Shown in pieces: positions 37,975-45,677 of a stretch of 64,000 bases of DNA. Numbering within the stretch: position 1 is the first letter of the stretch; every line of letters begins with the position of its first letter. The DNA lies in contig CAWHHZ010000006.1 of NCBI GenBank assembly GCA_963829355.1, positions 124,001 to 188,000 on the forward strand, written 5' to 3'. The position numbers were made by a program, and so were the translations under genes. The notes beneath the pieces were generated by a model, which had not been told where the DNA came from, did not search any database, and worked only from the letters and a program-made list of their open reading frames with translations. Source of the stretch: CAWHHZ01 sp963829355 (GTDB lineage Bacteria; Acidobacteriota; Thermoanaerobaculia; Gp7-AA8; JAHWKK01).

Positions 37975-38080
37975 GATTAGCGCCCGCGTAGCGGGCAGCA
38001 GCTTTGACTAGCCCCCGGTTCCACCGGGGGAACAATGCCCCGCCCCACCCCCCACGCACGTCCGTAGGACGGGCCGCTTT
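37975..38080. repeat. REP-like hairpin modules, second set
   Basis: CCCGC-gta-GCGGG (37983-37995), CCCCCGGT-tcc-ACCGGGGG (38013-38031) and GTCC-gta-GGAC (38060-38070) follow one another, a close counterpart of the set at 24880-24967, including the TAGCCCCCGG lead-in. Confidence 0.55.
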
Positions 38081-38098
38081 ACATCCACGCAAAAGAGA

Positions 38099-38150
38099 AG
38101 GGTCAGGTCTTTGGTCGGCGACGACAACCGCCAATCACAGACCTGACCCT
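38099..38150. repeat. 12-bp perfect inverted repeat, REP/RAYT-like
   Basis: AGGGTCAGGTCT (38099-38110) pairs with AGACCTGACCCT (38139-38150) over a 28-base loop that itself begins TTGG and ends near CCAA. The GGGTCAGGTCT arm is of the kind seen at the ends of elements moved by REP-associated tyrosine transposases. No transposase is present here. Confidence 0.6.
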
Positions 38151-38318
38151 GGATTTCGAAAGAACGGTGTCAGCTGGTCATCGGAGGATGGGAGAGAAAG
38201 ACGGACACTCACATTCATGCGACCCGTTCCCTCTTTGGTAAATCAGTCACAGTCAGAGGAAATCAGAAATTGAGCACTGGCTTTTCTACCTCTCACAAAC
38301 CACGTGACAACATCCTCC

Positions 38319-38804
38319 TCAAACGTTATGGAGAATACGCGAGTCGCTCCAGATGATTGGATCGTTTCCATGATCCACGAAAGCGACACGAACCTCATAG
38401 CTTCCGGGAAGCGATAACCGTTCGTCGGCAAAGAAGCTATAAGGATCGTTGAACGGCAGGGTAAACTCGACCGTCTCGCCTGCCGCCACTGAAATGATCT
38501 CATGGCCTGACTCGTCTTCCCCAACGTACAAGTCCGGCAGGGGACGAATGTGACTGTCATCTGTCCCAAGGCCGGTCACAACGAACGCCTCTCCTCCAAC
38601 CGGACGAGCTTCCATGACAAGCCTCGCTGGCATCTGAACGGGCACCTGCTGATCATTTTTGATCAAGAAATCCAAACGAGCAGATGTTCCCGGAAGAATT
38701 TCGCTCGGGCTCAGTTTCAGATCAAGAACCGCTTCGGCAGTAACATCCGCTGCGCCGTGAATGAAAAGCAGCGCGAGGAAAATTTGACCCATTGTCTTTC
38801 TCAT
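38319..38804 (-). CDS. exported protein of unknown function
   Basis: 161 residues. Signal peptide MGQIFLALLFIHGAADVTAEA with cleavage after an Ala. The mature part looks like one immunoglobulin-like beta-sandwich: LDLKLSPSEILPGTSARLDF, then GETVEFTLPFNDPY and PGSYEVRVAFVD. It starts on the ATGA of the upstream relic, so both belonged to one operon. I do not recognise the family. Confidence 0.6.
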   Translation of the reverse strand: MRKTMGQIFLALLFIHGAADVTAEAVLDLKLSPSEILPGTSARLDFLIKNDQQVPVQMPARLVMEARPVGGEAFVVTGLGTDDSHIRPLPDLYVGEDESGHEIISVAAGETVEFTLPFNDPYSFFADERLSLPGSYEVRVAFVDHGNDPIIWSDSRILHNV

Positions 38805-38985
38805 TTCGCCTCCTCTTCCGTGTTGGGAAGTGGATCATCCCGCTCCCGAATCGTGATGTATTCGCTTTCCAGCGCTTCTCCGGTTGCGTGGAAGCCAACA
38901 TCTCCATCATAAAACTCCGGCAGGGCACTATCCTTGAATTTAGCAGGTTCCAGGTAACTCGTCTGAGTACCATCATGAAGTGTGC
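38801..38985 (-). pseudogene. 3' remnant of a gene upstream of the exported protein
   Basis: About 60 codons (CTLHDGTQTSYLEPAKFKDS, GDVGFHATGEALESEYITI, RDDPLPNTEEEAK) read as ordinary protein and end on ATGA with the next start. Toward 38985 the similarity to coding sequence ends and a DUF433 antitoxin fragment begins on the other strand. No start codon or signal peptide remains. Unrecognised family. Confidence 0.5.
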
Positions 38986-39162
38986 AGGTACCCGACTTGT
39001 CCCATTCTCGAACGGCTCTCCGACGGCTGGACGGAACCGGAACTGATCGAAAATTATCCCGGTCTGACGATCGAGCAGATTCACGCGTGTCTCGCGTACG
39101 CAGCCGAGGCCCTGTCCGAGGTACAGGTCGACTCGATTCCCCTGAGCCGGCAGGGCGGATGA
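38980..39162 (+). pseudogene. C-terminal part of a DUF433 antitoxin
   Basis: PILERLSDGWTEPELIENYP and GLTIEQIHACLAYAAEALSE match the conserved half of DUF433 (VapB-like) antitoxins. The N-terminal DNA-binding part with the GTRIPV motif is lost or out of frame; a GTRLVP reading lies one frame away just upstream. The stop overlaps the toxin start (ATGA). Confidence 0.7.
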
Positions 39163-39251
39163 AGTTTCTTGCCGACGCGAATATCCCACGGCGTCTCGTC
39201 GATCGTCTTCGTTCGTCGAGGATTTCTCTCCGACTTTCCCGTAGTACGTAG
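39159..39251 (+). pseudogene. N-terminal part of a DUF5615 PIN-like toxin, cut by a repeat
   Basis: MKFLADANIPRRLVDRLRS is the standard N-terminus of DUF5615 PIN-like nucleases paired with DUF433 antitoxins. After about 20 codons the frame runs into the GTCACCCCGAG repeat (39215-39305) and stops. The module is therefore truncated at both ends. Confidence 0.75.
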
Positions 39252-39305
39252 CTTGCGAGGCCCCTCGCATGCCCGCCCACCCTCCCGCTCGGGGTGACAT
39301 TTCTT
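39215..39305 (-). repeat. GTCACCCCGAGCGGGAGGG repeat, copy B
   Basis: On the minus strand this starts near AAATGTCACCCCGAGCGGGA and goes on GCATGCGAGGGGCCT, GCTACGTACTAC, then GGAGAGAAATCC. It matches copy A at 44078-44165 in inverse orientation over about 85 bases. Both copies keep one open frame starting MSPRAGG and GMRGASQATYY, though I doubt that it is translated. Confidence 0.7.
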
Positions 39306-39339
39306 GGGTTCATTTCACCCAGCGGACTTCGCCGCGCGT

Positions 39340-41744
39340 TCAGAGTCGGAGCGCCTGGCTCGGGTCGATGCGGGTGGCTCGGCTGGCGGGGCGCAGGCAT
39401 GCGACGATGCGATCGCTGTCACGGCCACGGCGATGATCACGTACGTCACGGGATCCGCGGGCGACACCTCGTACAGGAGCGACTCGAGAACCGTCGTGAG
39501 CGCCGCGGAGCTGGCGGCTCCGATCCCGACGCCCGCGAAAGCCAGCACAAGTCCGCGCTTCAACACGCTGTTCCTGATCCTTCGGGGAGAGGCGCCGAGC
39601 GCCACGCGGATGCCGAACTCACGCATCCGCTGCCCGACCATGAAGGACATCACGCCATAGATACCGATCGCCGCGAGCACGATCGCAACCGAGGCGAACA
39701 TGAGGAGAAGCGTCAGATTCAGACGTGGCGTTGCGAGAGAATCTCCCATGACTCCGTCCATCGTCGACGCTCCGTAGACTGCCTGCTCCGGATCGATCGT
39801 CCGGGCTTCCTCACCGATGACGACGGGAGCTACCGGCATGGCACCGCGCGCGACGACCGACATCGAGCGCTGACCGAACTGTGCCATCGGAAAATAGAGC
39901 ATCGGCGGGGGCTCGGTGCCGACGCCGAAGTGGCGCACGTCCCCGACCACACCTGCCACGGACCACCACGGACCATCCGCGTCCAGTCCCCACAATCTGA
40001 TCCGCTTCCCGATCGCCTGATCGCCGGGCCAGTACTTCTCCGCGAACGACCGGCTCACGACGACGACCGGCGCAGACGTCTCCGTATCGCCAGCTTCGAA
40101 CGTCCGACCCTCGACGAGAGGGATGCGCATCGTTTCGAAGTAACCCGGCGTGGCAATCCTCGACTGCTCGAACGGCTTGAAGTCGGGAGTCGGTGGGATC
40201 CATCCTTCGACGCCAAATCCGTAGTCGGTATCGGAGCCCCCCAACGGAAGGATCGAGATCGCGCCGGCTCGTTCCACCTCGGGCCGCGACTCGACTCCCC
40301 GAAGAAGTCGGTCGTAGAACTGCAGCCTGCTCGCGTCATCCGGATAGCGATCCCGGGACAGGGCGATCCTCGCGGTCACGACGTTCTCGGTTCGAAGACC
40401 CGGATCGGTCGAGGTCAGATTGACGAAGGTCCTCACCAGAAGCCCGGCGGAAACCATGAGAAGGAACGCCAGAGCAATTTCCGCCACGACCAGCAACTGG
40501 CGCGCGCCGGACGCCCGCGTCGTTCTCGTCTCCGAGGTCAACAGGCGAGTCGATCGTTCGACGGGAATCGCTCCTGCCGAAACGAGCCCGAATGCGATCG
40601 AGATCGCAATCGAGGCGAGTATCGTGAATCCCGCGACCCGCCAGTCGACACCGATCTCTCCTAGATTCTGAACCGGTGCGGGAGAGATGGTCACGAGCAT
40701 CGGTATGGCGAGCACGGCGATCCACGCCCCCGCCGCGCCACCGATGATTCCGGCAATCAGGCTTTCGGTCACGACCTGGCGGACGAGACGCCACTTGCGT
40801 GCCCCGAGTGCGAGTCGCGTCACCATCTCGTCCCGGCGCTTCCACAGCCGCGCGAGCAGCAGATTTGCGACGTTTGCACCCGCGATCAACGCCAGCACGG
40901 CGACGGCTGCCATCAGAATCAAGAGCGGCTTGCGTACATCTCCGACGAGCAGTTCGCGCAGCCCGAGCACGCTTGCACCCCAGCCGCTCCCCTCGGGATA
41001 GGTCTCGGGGTATTCGCGTTGGAGCGCACTCGCAATTGCACTCATCTCCAGTTGCGCTTCCTCCAGCGAACTCTGTGGAGCGAGCCTGGCGATGGCGTGA
41101 CGGTTGTGCGCGCCGCGGTTTCCCGGCGCCGCGGGATCGATCTTCAGGGTGGTCCACAACTCCGACTCCGGTGGAAATTGCATTGACCGCGGCATGATCC
41201 CGATCACTCGATGCGACTCGCCGTCGATCTCGATGTTCGAGCCGACGATTGCCTCGTCTGCTCCGAAGCGTCGTGTCCAGATGCCGTGTCCGAGGAGCAC
41301 GACAGACTCTGCGCCAGGTACGTCGTCGCTCTGCGTGAATCCGCGCCCCCTCTCGATGCCGACGCCGAGAACATCGAGGAAGTCCGCGGTGACCATGGCT
41401 GCCTGCAGGTTTTCCGGTTCTCCCCTGCCTGCGGTCATGTTCACACTCGTCTGCCGGTAGGCCGCGATCGCGTCCAATGACCGTGCTCGCTCACGATAGT
41501 CGAGGTACTCGGGGATCGACACTGACGAGTGTTCGAATCCACCGGCCCAGACCGACCCGATCGAAACGACCCGATCCTCATGTTCATACCCGAGAGGCCG
41601 GAGGAGTGCCGCATCGAGAACCGCAAAGATTGCGGCGCTGAAGCCGATCCCGAGTGCGAGCGTCACGATCACGACGGCGGCAAACGCGGGTTCGCGACGG
41701 AATCCTCGAAGAGCGAATCGTACGTCGAGCCAGAAATCGTGCAT
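39340..41744 (-). CDS. MacB-like ABC permease of the ADOP family (permease 2), frameshift near the end
   Basis: About 801 residues in two FtsX-like halves. N-terminus MHDFWLDVRFALRGFRREPA, helix 1 with VIVTLALGIGFSAAIFAVLD, a MacB-type periplasmic domain, helices near 280-420, the second periplasmic domain, and three last helices. Near 39415 the frame moves by one base; as written the end reads nonsense to 39315, but the alternative frame gives ACLRPASRATRIDPSQALRL and a stop at 39340, the proper MacB tail. AAAGGA lies before ATG 41744. It follows its ATPase gene by 28 bp in the operon HlyD adaptor, ATPase, permease. Confidence 0.9.
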
Positions 41745-41772
41745 CAGGTCGTCCTTTCGGCGCGACCGCAGC

Positions 41773-42546
41773 TCATGGCGCCGCCGGGGAGTCGCCGGCC
41801 GCGTGCTCGGGGATCTCGAAGCCACTCTCGCGCAGCTCCTCCTCCGCCCCGGGTGCGTATTCGTCTTCCACGATCCTCCCGTCGAACAGATGTACTGTTC
41901 TCTCGGCGTGGCGCGCGTAGCGGGGATCGTGGGTGACCATGCAGATCGTGGCCCCTTCGCGATGAAGCTCGCGGATCAGCTCCATCACCATCTCACCATT
42001 CTTCGAGTCGAGGTTTCCCGTCGCCTCGTCGGCCAGGATGATCGATGGATCGCCGACGATGGCGCGCGCCACCGCTACCCGTTGCTGCTGACCTCCCGAG
42101 AGCTGCGCAGGATAGTGCTTCGTCCGGTGTGACATACCGACCCGCTCCAGCGCCCTCAGCACCCGTTCCTTCCGCTCCTGCGCCGGCATGTTCCGATACG
42201 TCAGCGGAAGCTCCACGTTCTCCTGCACGGTGAGGTCGCCGATCAGGTTGAAGCTCTGAAAGATGAAGCCGATTTCCCGGTTTCTGATCCGTGCACGGCT
42301 GGAGGTCGACAGGTTCTCGACCGGCTCGCCGTTGAGAAGATAGCGTCCGTCGGATGGCGAATCGAGAAGCCCCAGAATGGAGAGCAGAGTCGACTTTCCA
42401 CAGCCAGAGGGCCCGGCGATGGAGATGTAGTCCCCCTTCTCGATCTGGAGATGGATCTCCGACAGAGCATGTGTCTCGACTTCGTCGGTGAAGAACACTT
42501 TCTTCAGCCCGTCGAGATGGATGAGTGGGTCGACACCATTCTGCAT
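41773..42546 (-). CDS. ABC transporter ATP-binding protein (MacB/LolD type)
   Basis: 257 residues. Walker A GPSGCGKST, Q loop FQSFNLIGDLT, signature LSGGQQQRVAVARA, Walker B IILADEATGNLD and switch His in MVTHD. This is the cytosolic ATPase subgroup that pairs with FtsX-like permeases. Note DEATGNLD where most relatives read DEPTGNLD. The ATG at 42546 fits the family; the open frame before it overlaps the adaptor gene. It should energise permease 2 together with the HlyD adaptor. Confidence 0.93.
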   Translation of the reverse strand: MQNGVDPLIHLDGLKKVFFTDEVETHALSEIHLQIEKGDYISIAGPSGCGKSTLLSILGLLDSPSDGRYLLNGEPVENLSTSSRARIRNREIGFIFQSFNLIGDLTVQENVELPLTYRNMPAQERKERVLRALERVGMSHRTKHYPAQLSGGQQQRVAVARAIVGDPSIILADEATGNLDSKNGEMVMELIRELHREGATICMVTHDPRYARHAERTVHLFDGRIVEDEYAPGAEEELRESGFEIPEHAAGDSPAAP

Positions 42547-42584
42547 TCCTGGCTCCTTCAAGTGGCCGTTCGCCACAACCGGGC

Positions 42585-43832
42585 TCAATCGAGCCGTATC
42601 CGATCGTAATCGTCCCATGCGGACATGTCCGAGAGAATCACCTCGTCCCCCTCTTCGAGTCCATCGATGATCTCTATCGTACTGACCGACGTTCTTCCTA
42701 TTTTCACCGTCACTCGTGACGCGGTTTCTCCGTCGACACGGAAAAGACCGATCGTGGAGTCGTCGTTCGCGTGCACCGGTCGTCCCGCATAAAGCACGTC
42801 GTCGAGGCGTTCGAGCTCGATCGTTCCATCGACGGTCAGATCGGGACGGGCTCCCCTGGGTAGCGGTCCCTCGAGAGATACGTCGACCGTGACCGTTCCG
42901 CCCTGAGCGGCGGGATCGATTCTCGACACACGCCCCTCGATCTTGCCGTTCCTGGTATCGATGACCGCGTCCTGGCCGATCTGAATGTCTCGCGCCTGCG
43001 TTTCGGCGATGCGCAACTCGGCCTTCAGTCGTTCCGGATCGACGATCTTCGCGAGCGTGTCTCCCGGAGCGACACGCTGCCCCACCTCTACCGCCACCTG
43101 CTGAAGCACTCCGTTCGTTCCACTGCGCACGAGCAGCGACTCGTACTGCTGCCGCTGAAACTCGTCCATCGACCGGAGCTGCTCAACATTCGCCCCCTGT
43201 GAGGCGAGCTGCGCCCGAACCGATTCATTCAACGCCGCGAGACGCTGCCGCTCGAACTCCGCGCGCCGCTCGAGCTCATCGGCAGTCGATACGGAAAGCC
43301 TGCGGGGAAGCTCCCCGAGGAGTCCCTCCTTTGCGAGCTCCTCGTCGGCCTGCGCTCGCAGCCGCATCTGCTCGGCTTCGGCTCGAATCCGCGCAACGTT
43401 CGACTCCTGCTCGAGCCGCTGTCCGTCGAGCCTTGCTTTCAGACTCTCGTACTCCGCCTGTGCCGCGCGAAGCCGCCACTGCGCCTCGAGCGTACCCTGA
43501 ACGAGCCGAGGATCGGAGAGCTCCATGAGAACCGTGTCCGCTTCAACCCGCTCACCCGGCTGCACCAGGATCCGCTCGACACGTCCCTCGGTCGATGCCG
43601 GAATCCAGCGCATCTCCTCCGGAACGAGCGTTCCCGTGCCCCTCACCTCGCGCACCATCGGTCCACGCTCGACTTCACCAATCCATACCGTCGCCCGATC
43701 GACCGTCGGCGCTGCCGGCTCGAGCTGCGAGATCCCTACAGTGGCGAACACCACTCCGATCAATACGACCGCTCCGATGATCAGTTGCCGCCGCCGTTTG
43801 GTTCTCGCCAGATCTTCTCGTTTGATGTCCAT
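42585..43832 (-). CDS. HlyD/MacA-like periplasmic adaptor protein
   Basis: 415 residues. One N-terminal membrane anchor (LIIGAVVLIGVVFATVG), biotinyl-lipoyl half motifs (GRVERILVQPGERVEADTVL and LQQVAVEVGQRVAPGDTLAK) around a long coiled-coil hairpin rich in Glu, Arg and Ala (about 115-235), then beta-barrel and membrane-proximal domains. It bridges the inner-membrane transporter to an outer-membrane channel. The outer-membrane factor is not encoded nearby. First gene of the export operon, with a sigma-54 promoter 25 bases upstream and AGGACG before the ATG. Confidence 0.92.
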   Translation of the reverse strand: MDIKREDLARTKRRRQLIIGAVVLIGVVFATVGISQLEPAAPTVDRATVWIGEVERGPMVREVRGTGTLVPEEMRWIPASTEGRVERILVQPGERVEADTVLMELSDPRLVQGTLEAQWRLRAAQAEYESLKARLDGQRLEQESNVARIRAEAEQMRLRAQADEELAKEGLLGELPRRLSVSTADELERRAEFERQRLAALNESVRAQLASQGANVEQLRSMDEFQRQQYESLLVRSGTNGVLQQVAVEVGQRVAPGDTLAKIVDPERLKAELRIAETQARDIQIGQDAVIDTRNGKIEGRVSRIDPAAQGGTVTVDVSLEGPLPRGARPDLTVDGTIELERLDDVLYAGRPVHANDDSTIGLFRVDGETASRVTVKIGRTSVSTIEIIDGLEEGDEVILSDMSAWDDYDRIRLD

Positions 43833-43856
43833 AGCTCGTCCTGCATTGGATCTTCC

Positions 43857-43871
43857 GCAACGGAAGTGCCC
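43857..43871 (-). promoter_or_regulatory. sigma-54 promoter of the export operon
   Basis: Minus strand GGGCAC-TTCCG-TTGC: the -24 GG and -12 GC are exactly ten bases apart, and GGCAC and TTGC match the consensus fully. Transcription would start near 43846, about 14 bases before the adaptor ATG. Confidence 0.75.
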
Positions 43872-44351
43872 ATGAGTCTGCGAGCGCTAAACATCTTGTT
43901 TCTCTTCACTTACGTCGACACGAGCCTGGCGTGGGCACCTCGGAAGTGTCCGATTCCGGGACGTGAGCGCCCGATAGCGCAAACGGATGCTCCGACTCAC
44001 GCCCCAAACCCAACGTCGGCATCCTGAGCGGCTCAGTACCGCCCTTCGCGACGTCAGTCCAGCGAAATGACTACAAAAATGTCACCCCGAGCGGGAGGGC
44101 GGGTGGGCATGCGAGGGGCCTCCCAGGCTACGTACTACGAAGAAGTTAGAGAGAGATGCCGGAAAAACGAGGAATCTGGGAGGAGAATAGAGTGGCCGAG
44201 CCTCCCCCACCCAGATTCCTCAGTCGCGATGAAGCCGCCTTCGGAATGACAGCGACGGAGTCATTTCAGGGTGTTGTTGCTACAACCCGGTTGCGCCAAT
44301 GAAACCGCTCCGGATGACGGGTGTGTGCGACGCCAGCGATCGACTCTACAA
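43872..44351. repeat. intergenic region with GTCACCCCGAG repeat copy A
   Basis: The repeat covers 44078-44165 (TGTCACCCCGAGCGGGAGGG, then GCATGCGAGGGGCCT and GCTACGTACTAC), the inverse of copy B at 39215-39305. The rest holds a GGCATCCTGAGCGG fragment at 44018-44031 and no gene. Activator-binding sites for the sigma-54 promoter at 43857-43871 would be expected here, but I could not point to a convincing pair. Confidence 0.6.
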
Positions 44352-45677
44352 TCACCGTGGCAGCATCAATCGAGCGACCGATCCCTGCCGGTCTCTCCGC
44401 TCCTCCAGAGCGAGCGAGCCGCCATGAGCCTCGGCGATTTGTCGGCTGAGTACGAGTCCGATCCCCGTTCCGCCCGGTTTCGTCGTGAAGAATGGAACGA
44501 AGAGATTCGTTCGGCCCGACACACCTGGTCCTTCATCGAGCACTTCGATCTCGACCGATCGGTTGGAGAGTGACCATCGGATCGAGACCGATCCTCCGGT
44601 CTCATCTGCCGCGTCGACCGCGTTCCTTAGCAGGTTGATGAGTGCCTGCTCGAGCTGAGCGGCGTCGGCGTTGATCAAGACTTCCGGGCCGTCTTCAACG
44701 CTCACCTTCTTTCGCTGTTCGAGCGCCGCTGTACGCGTCACCAGTTTCGCGACGTCGACCGGCGCGAGCGTTGGCTTCGGCAGACGGGCCAGACGACTGT
44801 ACGCCTCCATGAAGCGACGCAGTCCTTCCGCCCGTGTGGAGATGATTCCGAGCCCGCGATGGAGATCCTCCTCGAGCTCGTCCGGCACCGGATGGCGGGC
44901 AGTCGTGGCCTCGAGAGACGCTGCAATCGAGATGATCGGGGCGAGCGAGTTGTTGAGCTCATGTCCGATGACGCGGAGAAGACGCTGCCATGCCTGTCGC
45001 TCCTCCTCGCGAAGGGCGCGACTGACATCCGTCACGACGAGAAGCTCGTGCCGCAGACCAGTCTCGCGAAACTGCGACCGGTGAACGCTCCACCGTCCGC
45101 TGGCTCCCGGAAACACACGCTCGATCGTTGCTGGCTCTTTCAGATCGAGCAGAGTGCCGAGCCCCAATTCCTCAGCAGTCATCCCCGCCACCTCGTCAGC
45201 GGGCTGTTCCAGGAGGGATGAGCCTGCGCGATTCACGAGTCGCAGCCGTCGTTCGCCATCGAATGTGAAAATGGCGGAGTCGAGCTCATTGATTACCTTT
45301 CGAACGAGTGCCGTCGCTTCCCGTGCTCCGAGGCGCTGCTCGCGAAGCATCGCGCCCAGCTCGTTGATCTCGATGAGCACTTCACCGAGCGCATCGTCCT
45401 GCCGCGCACCGCGCGCTCGGAACGAGTAGTCCTCTTCACGAATCGAGGCGATCAGATTCGAGAGCGTCCGGAGCGGATACGCGAGGTGGGACCGGAGCAC
45501 ACCAGCGATGATTCCGGTCGCGATCAGACAGAGCAGAACGCCGACCCGGAGCACGTCGCGGGCAGGCTCGACCCACATGAGAAGCGCCGTGAGAAGAATC
45601 CATGGAACGGCTATGAGGAGAGCGAGAAGGACGATTCTCTTTTCATAGCCCGGTTTTCGGAAGCGCTCAAAGACCAT
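44352..45677 (-). CDS. NtrY-like membrane histidine kinase
   Basis: About 441 residues. Two helices (VLLALLIAVPWILLTALLMW and VGVLLCLIATGIIAGVL), a HAMP region, a PAS domain (INELDSAIFTFDGERRLRLVNRAG) and a kinase core of the NtrB/NtrY type: phospho-acceptor His in RVIGHELNNSLAPI, N box INLLRNAVDAAD, G boxes EVLDEGPGV and GGTGIGLVLS. The ATG at 45677 overlaps the regulator's last codons. It should phosphorylate the NtrC-like protein encoded just upstream. Almost no periplasmic loop, so it may sense the state of the membrane or transporter. Confidence 0.92.
   Translation of the reverse strand: MVFERFRKPGYEKRIVLLALLIAVPWILLTALLMWVEPARDVLRVGVLLCLIATGIIAGVLRSHLAYPLRTLSNLIASIREEDYSFRARGARQDDALGEVLIEINELGAMLREQRLGAREATALVRKVINELDSAIFTFDGERRLRLVNRAGSSLLEQPADEVAGMTAEELGLGTLLDLKEPATIERVFPGASGRWSVHRSQFRETGLRHELLVVTDVSRALREEERQAWQRLLRVIGHELNNSLAPIISIAASLEATTARHPVPDELEEDLHRGLGIISTRAEGLRRFMEAYSRLARLPKPTLAPVDVAKLVTRTAALEQRKKVSVEDGPEVLINADAAQLEQALINLLRNAVDAADETGGSVSIRWSLSNRSVEIEVLDEGPGVSGRTNLFVPFFTTKPGGTGIGLVLSRQIAEAHGGSLALEERRDRQGSVARLMLPR

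Noticed and set aside
38792..39046. 84-codon plus frame over the relic region
   Set aside because: Antisense to the remnant gene; its GTRLVP stretch may be the lost DUF433 motif, but the frame as a whole is not protein-like.
38801..39400. 199-codon minus frame as one gene
   Set aside because: Only the last 60 codons look like protein; the first part runs through a dispersed repeat and antisense to the DUF433/DUF5615 relics.
39294..40664. 456-codon open frame on the plus strand
   Set aside because: Antisense to ADOP permease 2; composition (Arg, His, Asp, Gly) is that of a shadow frame.
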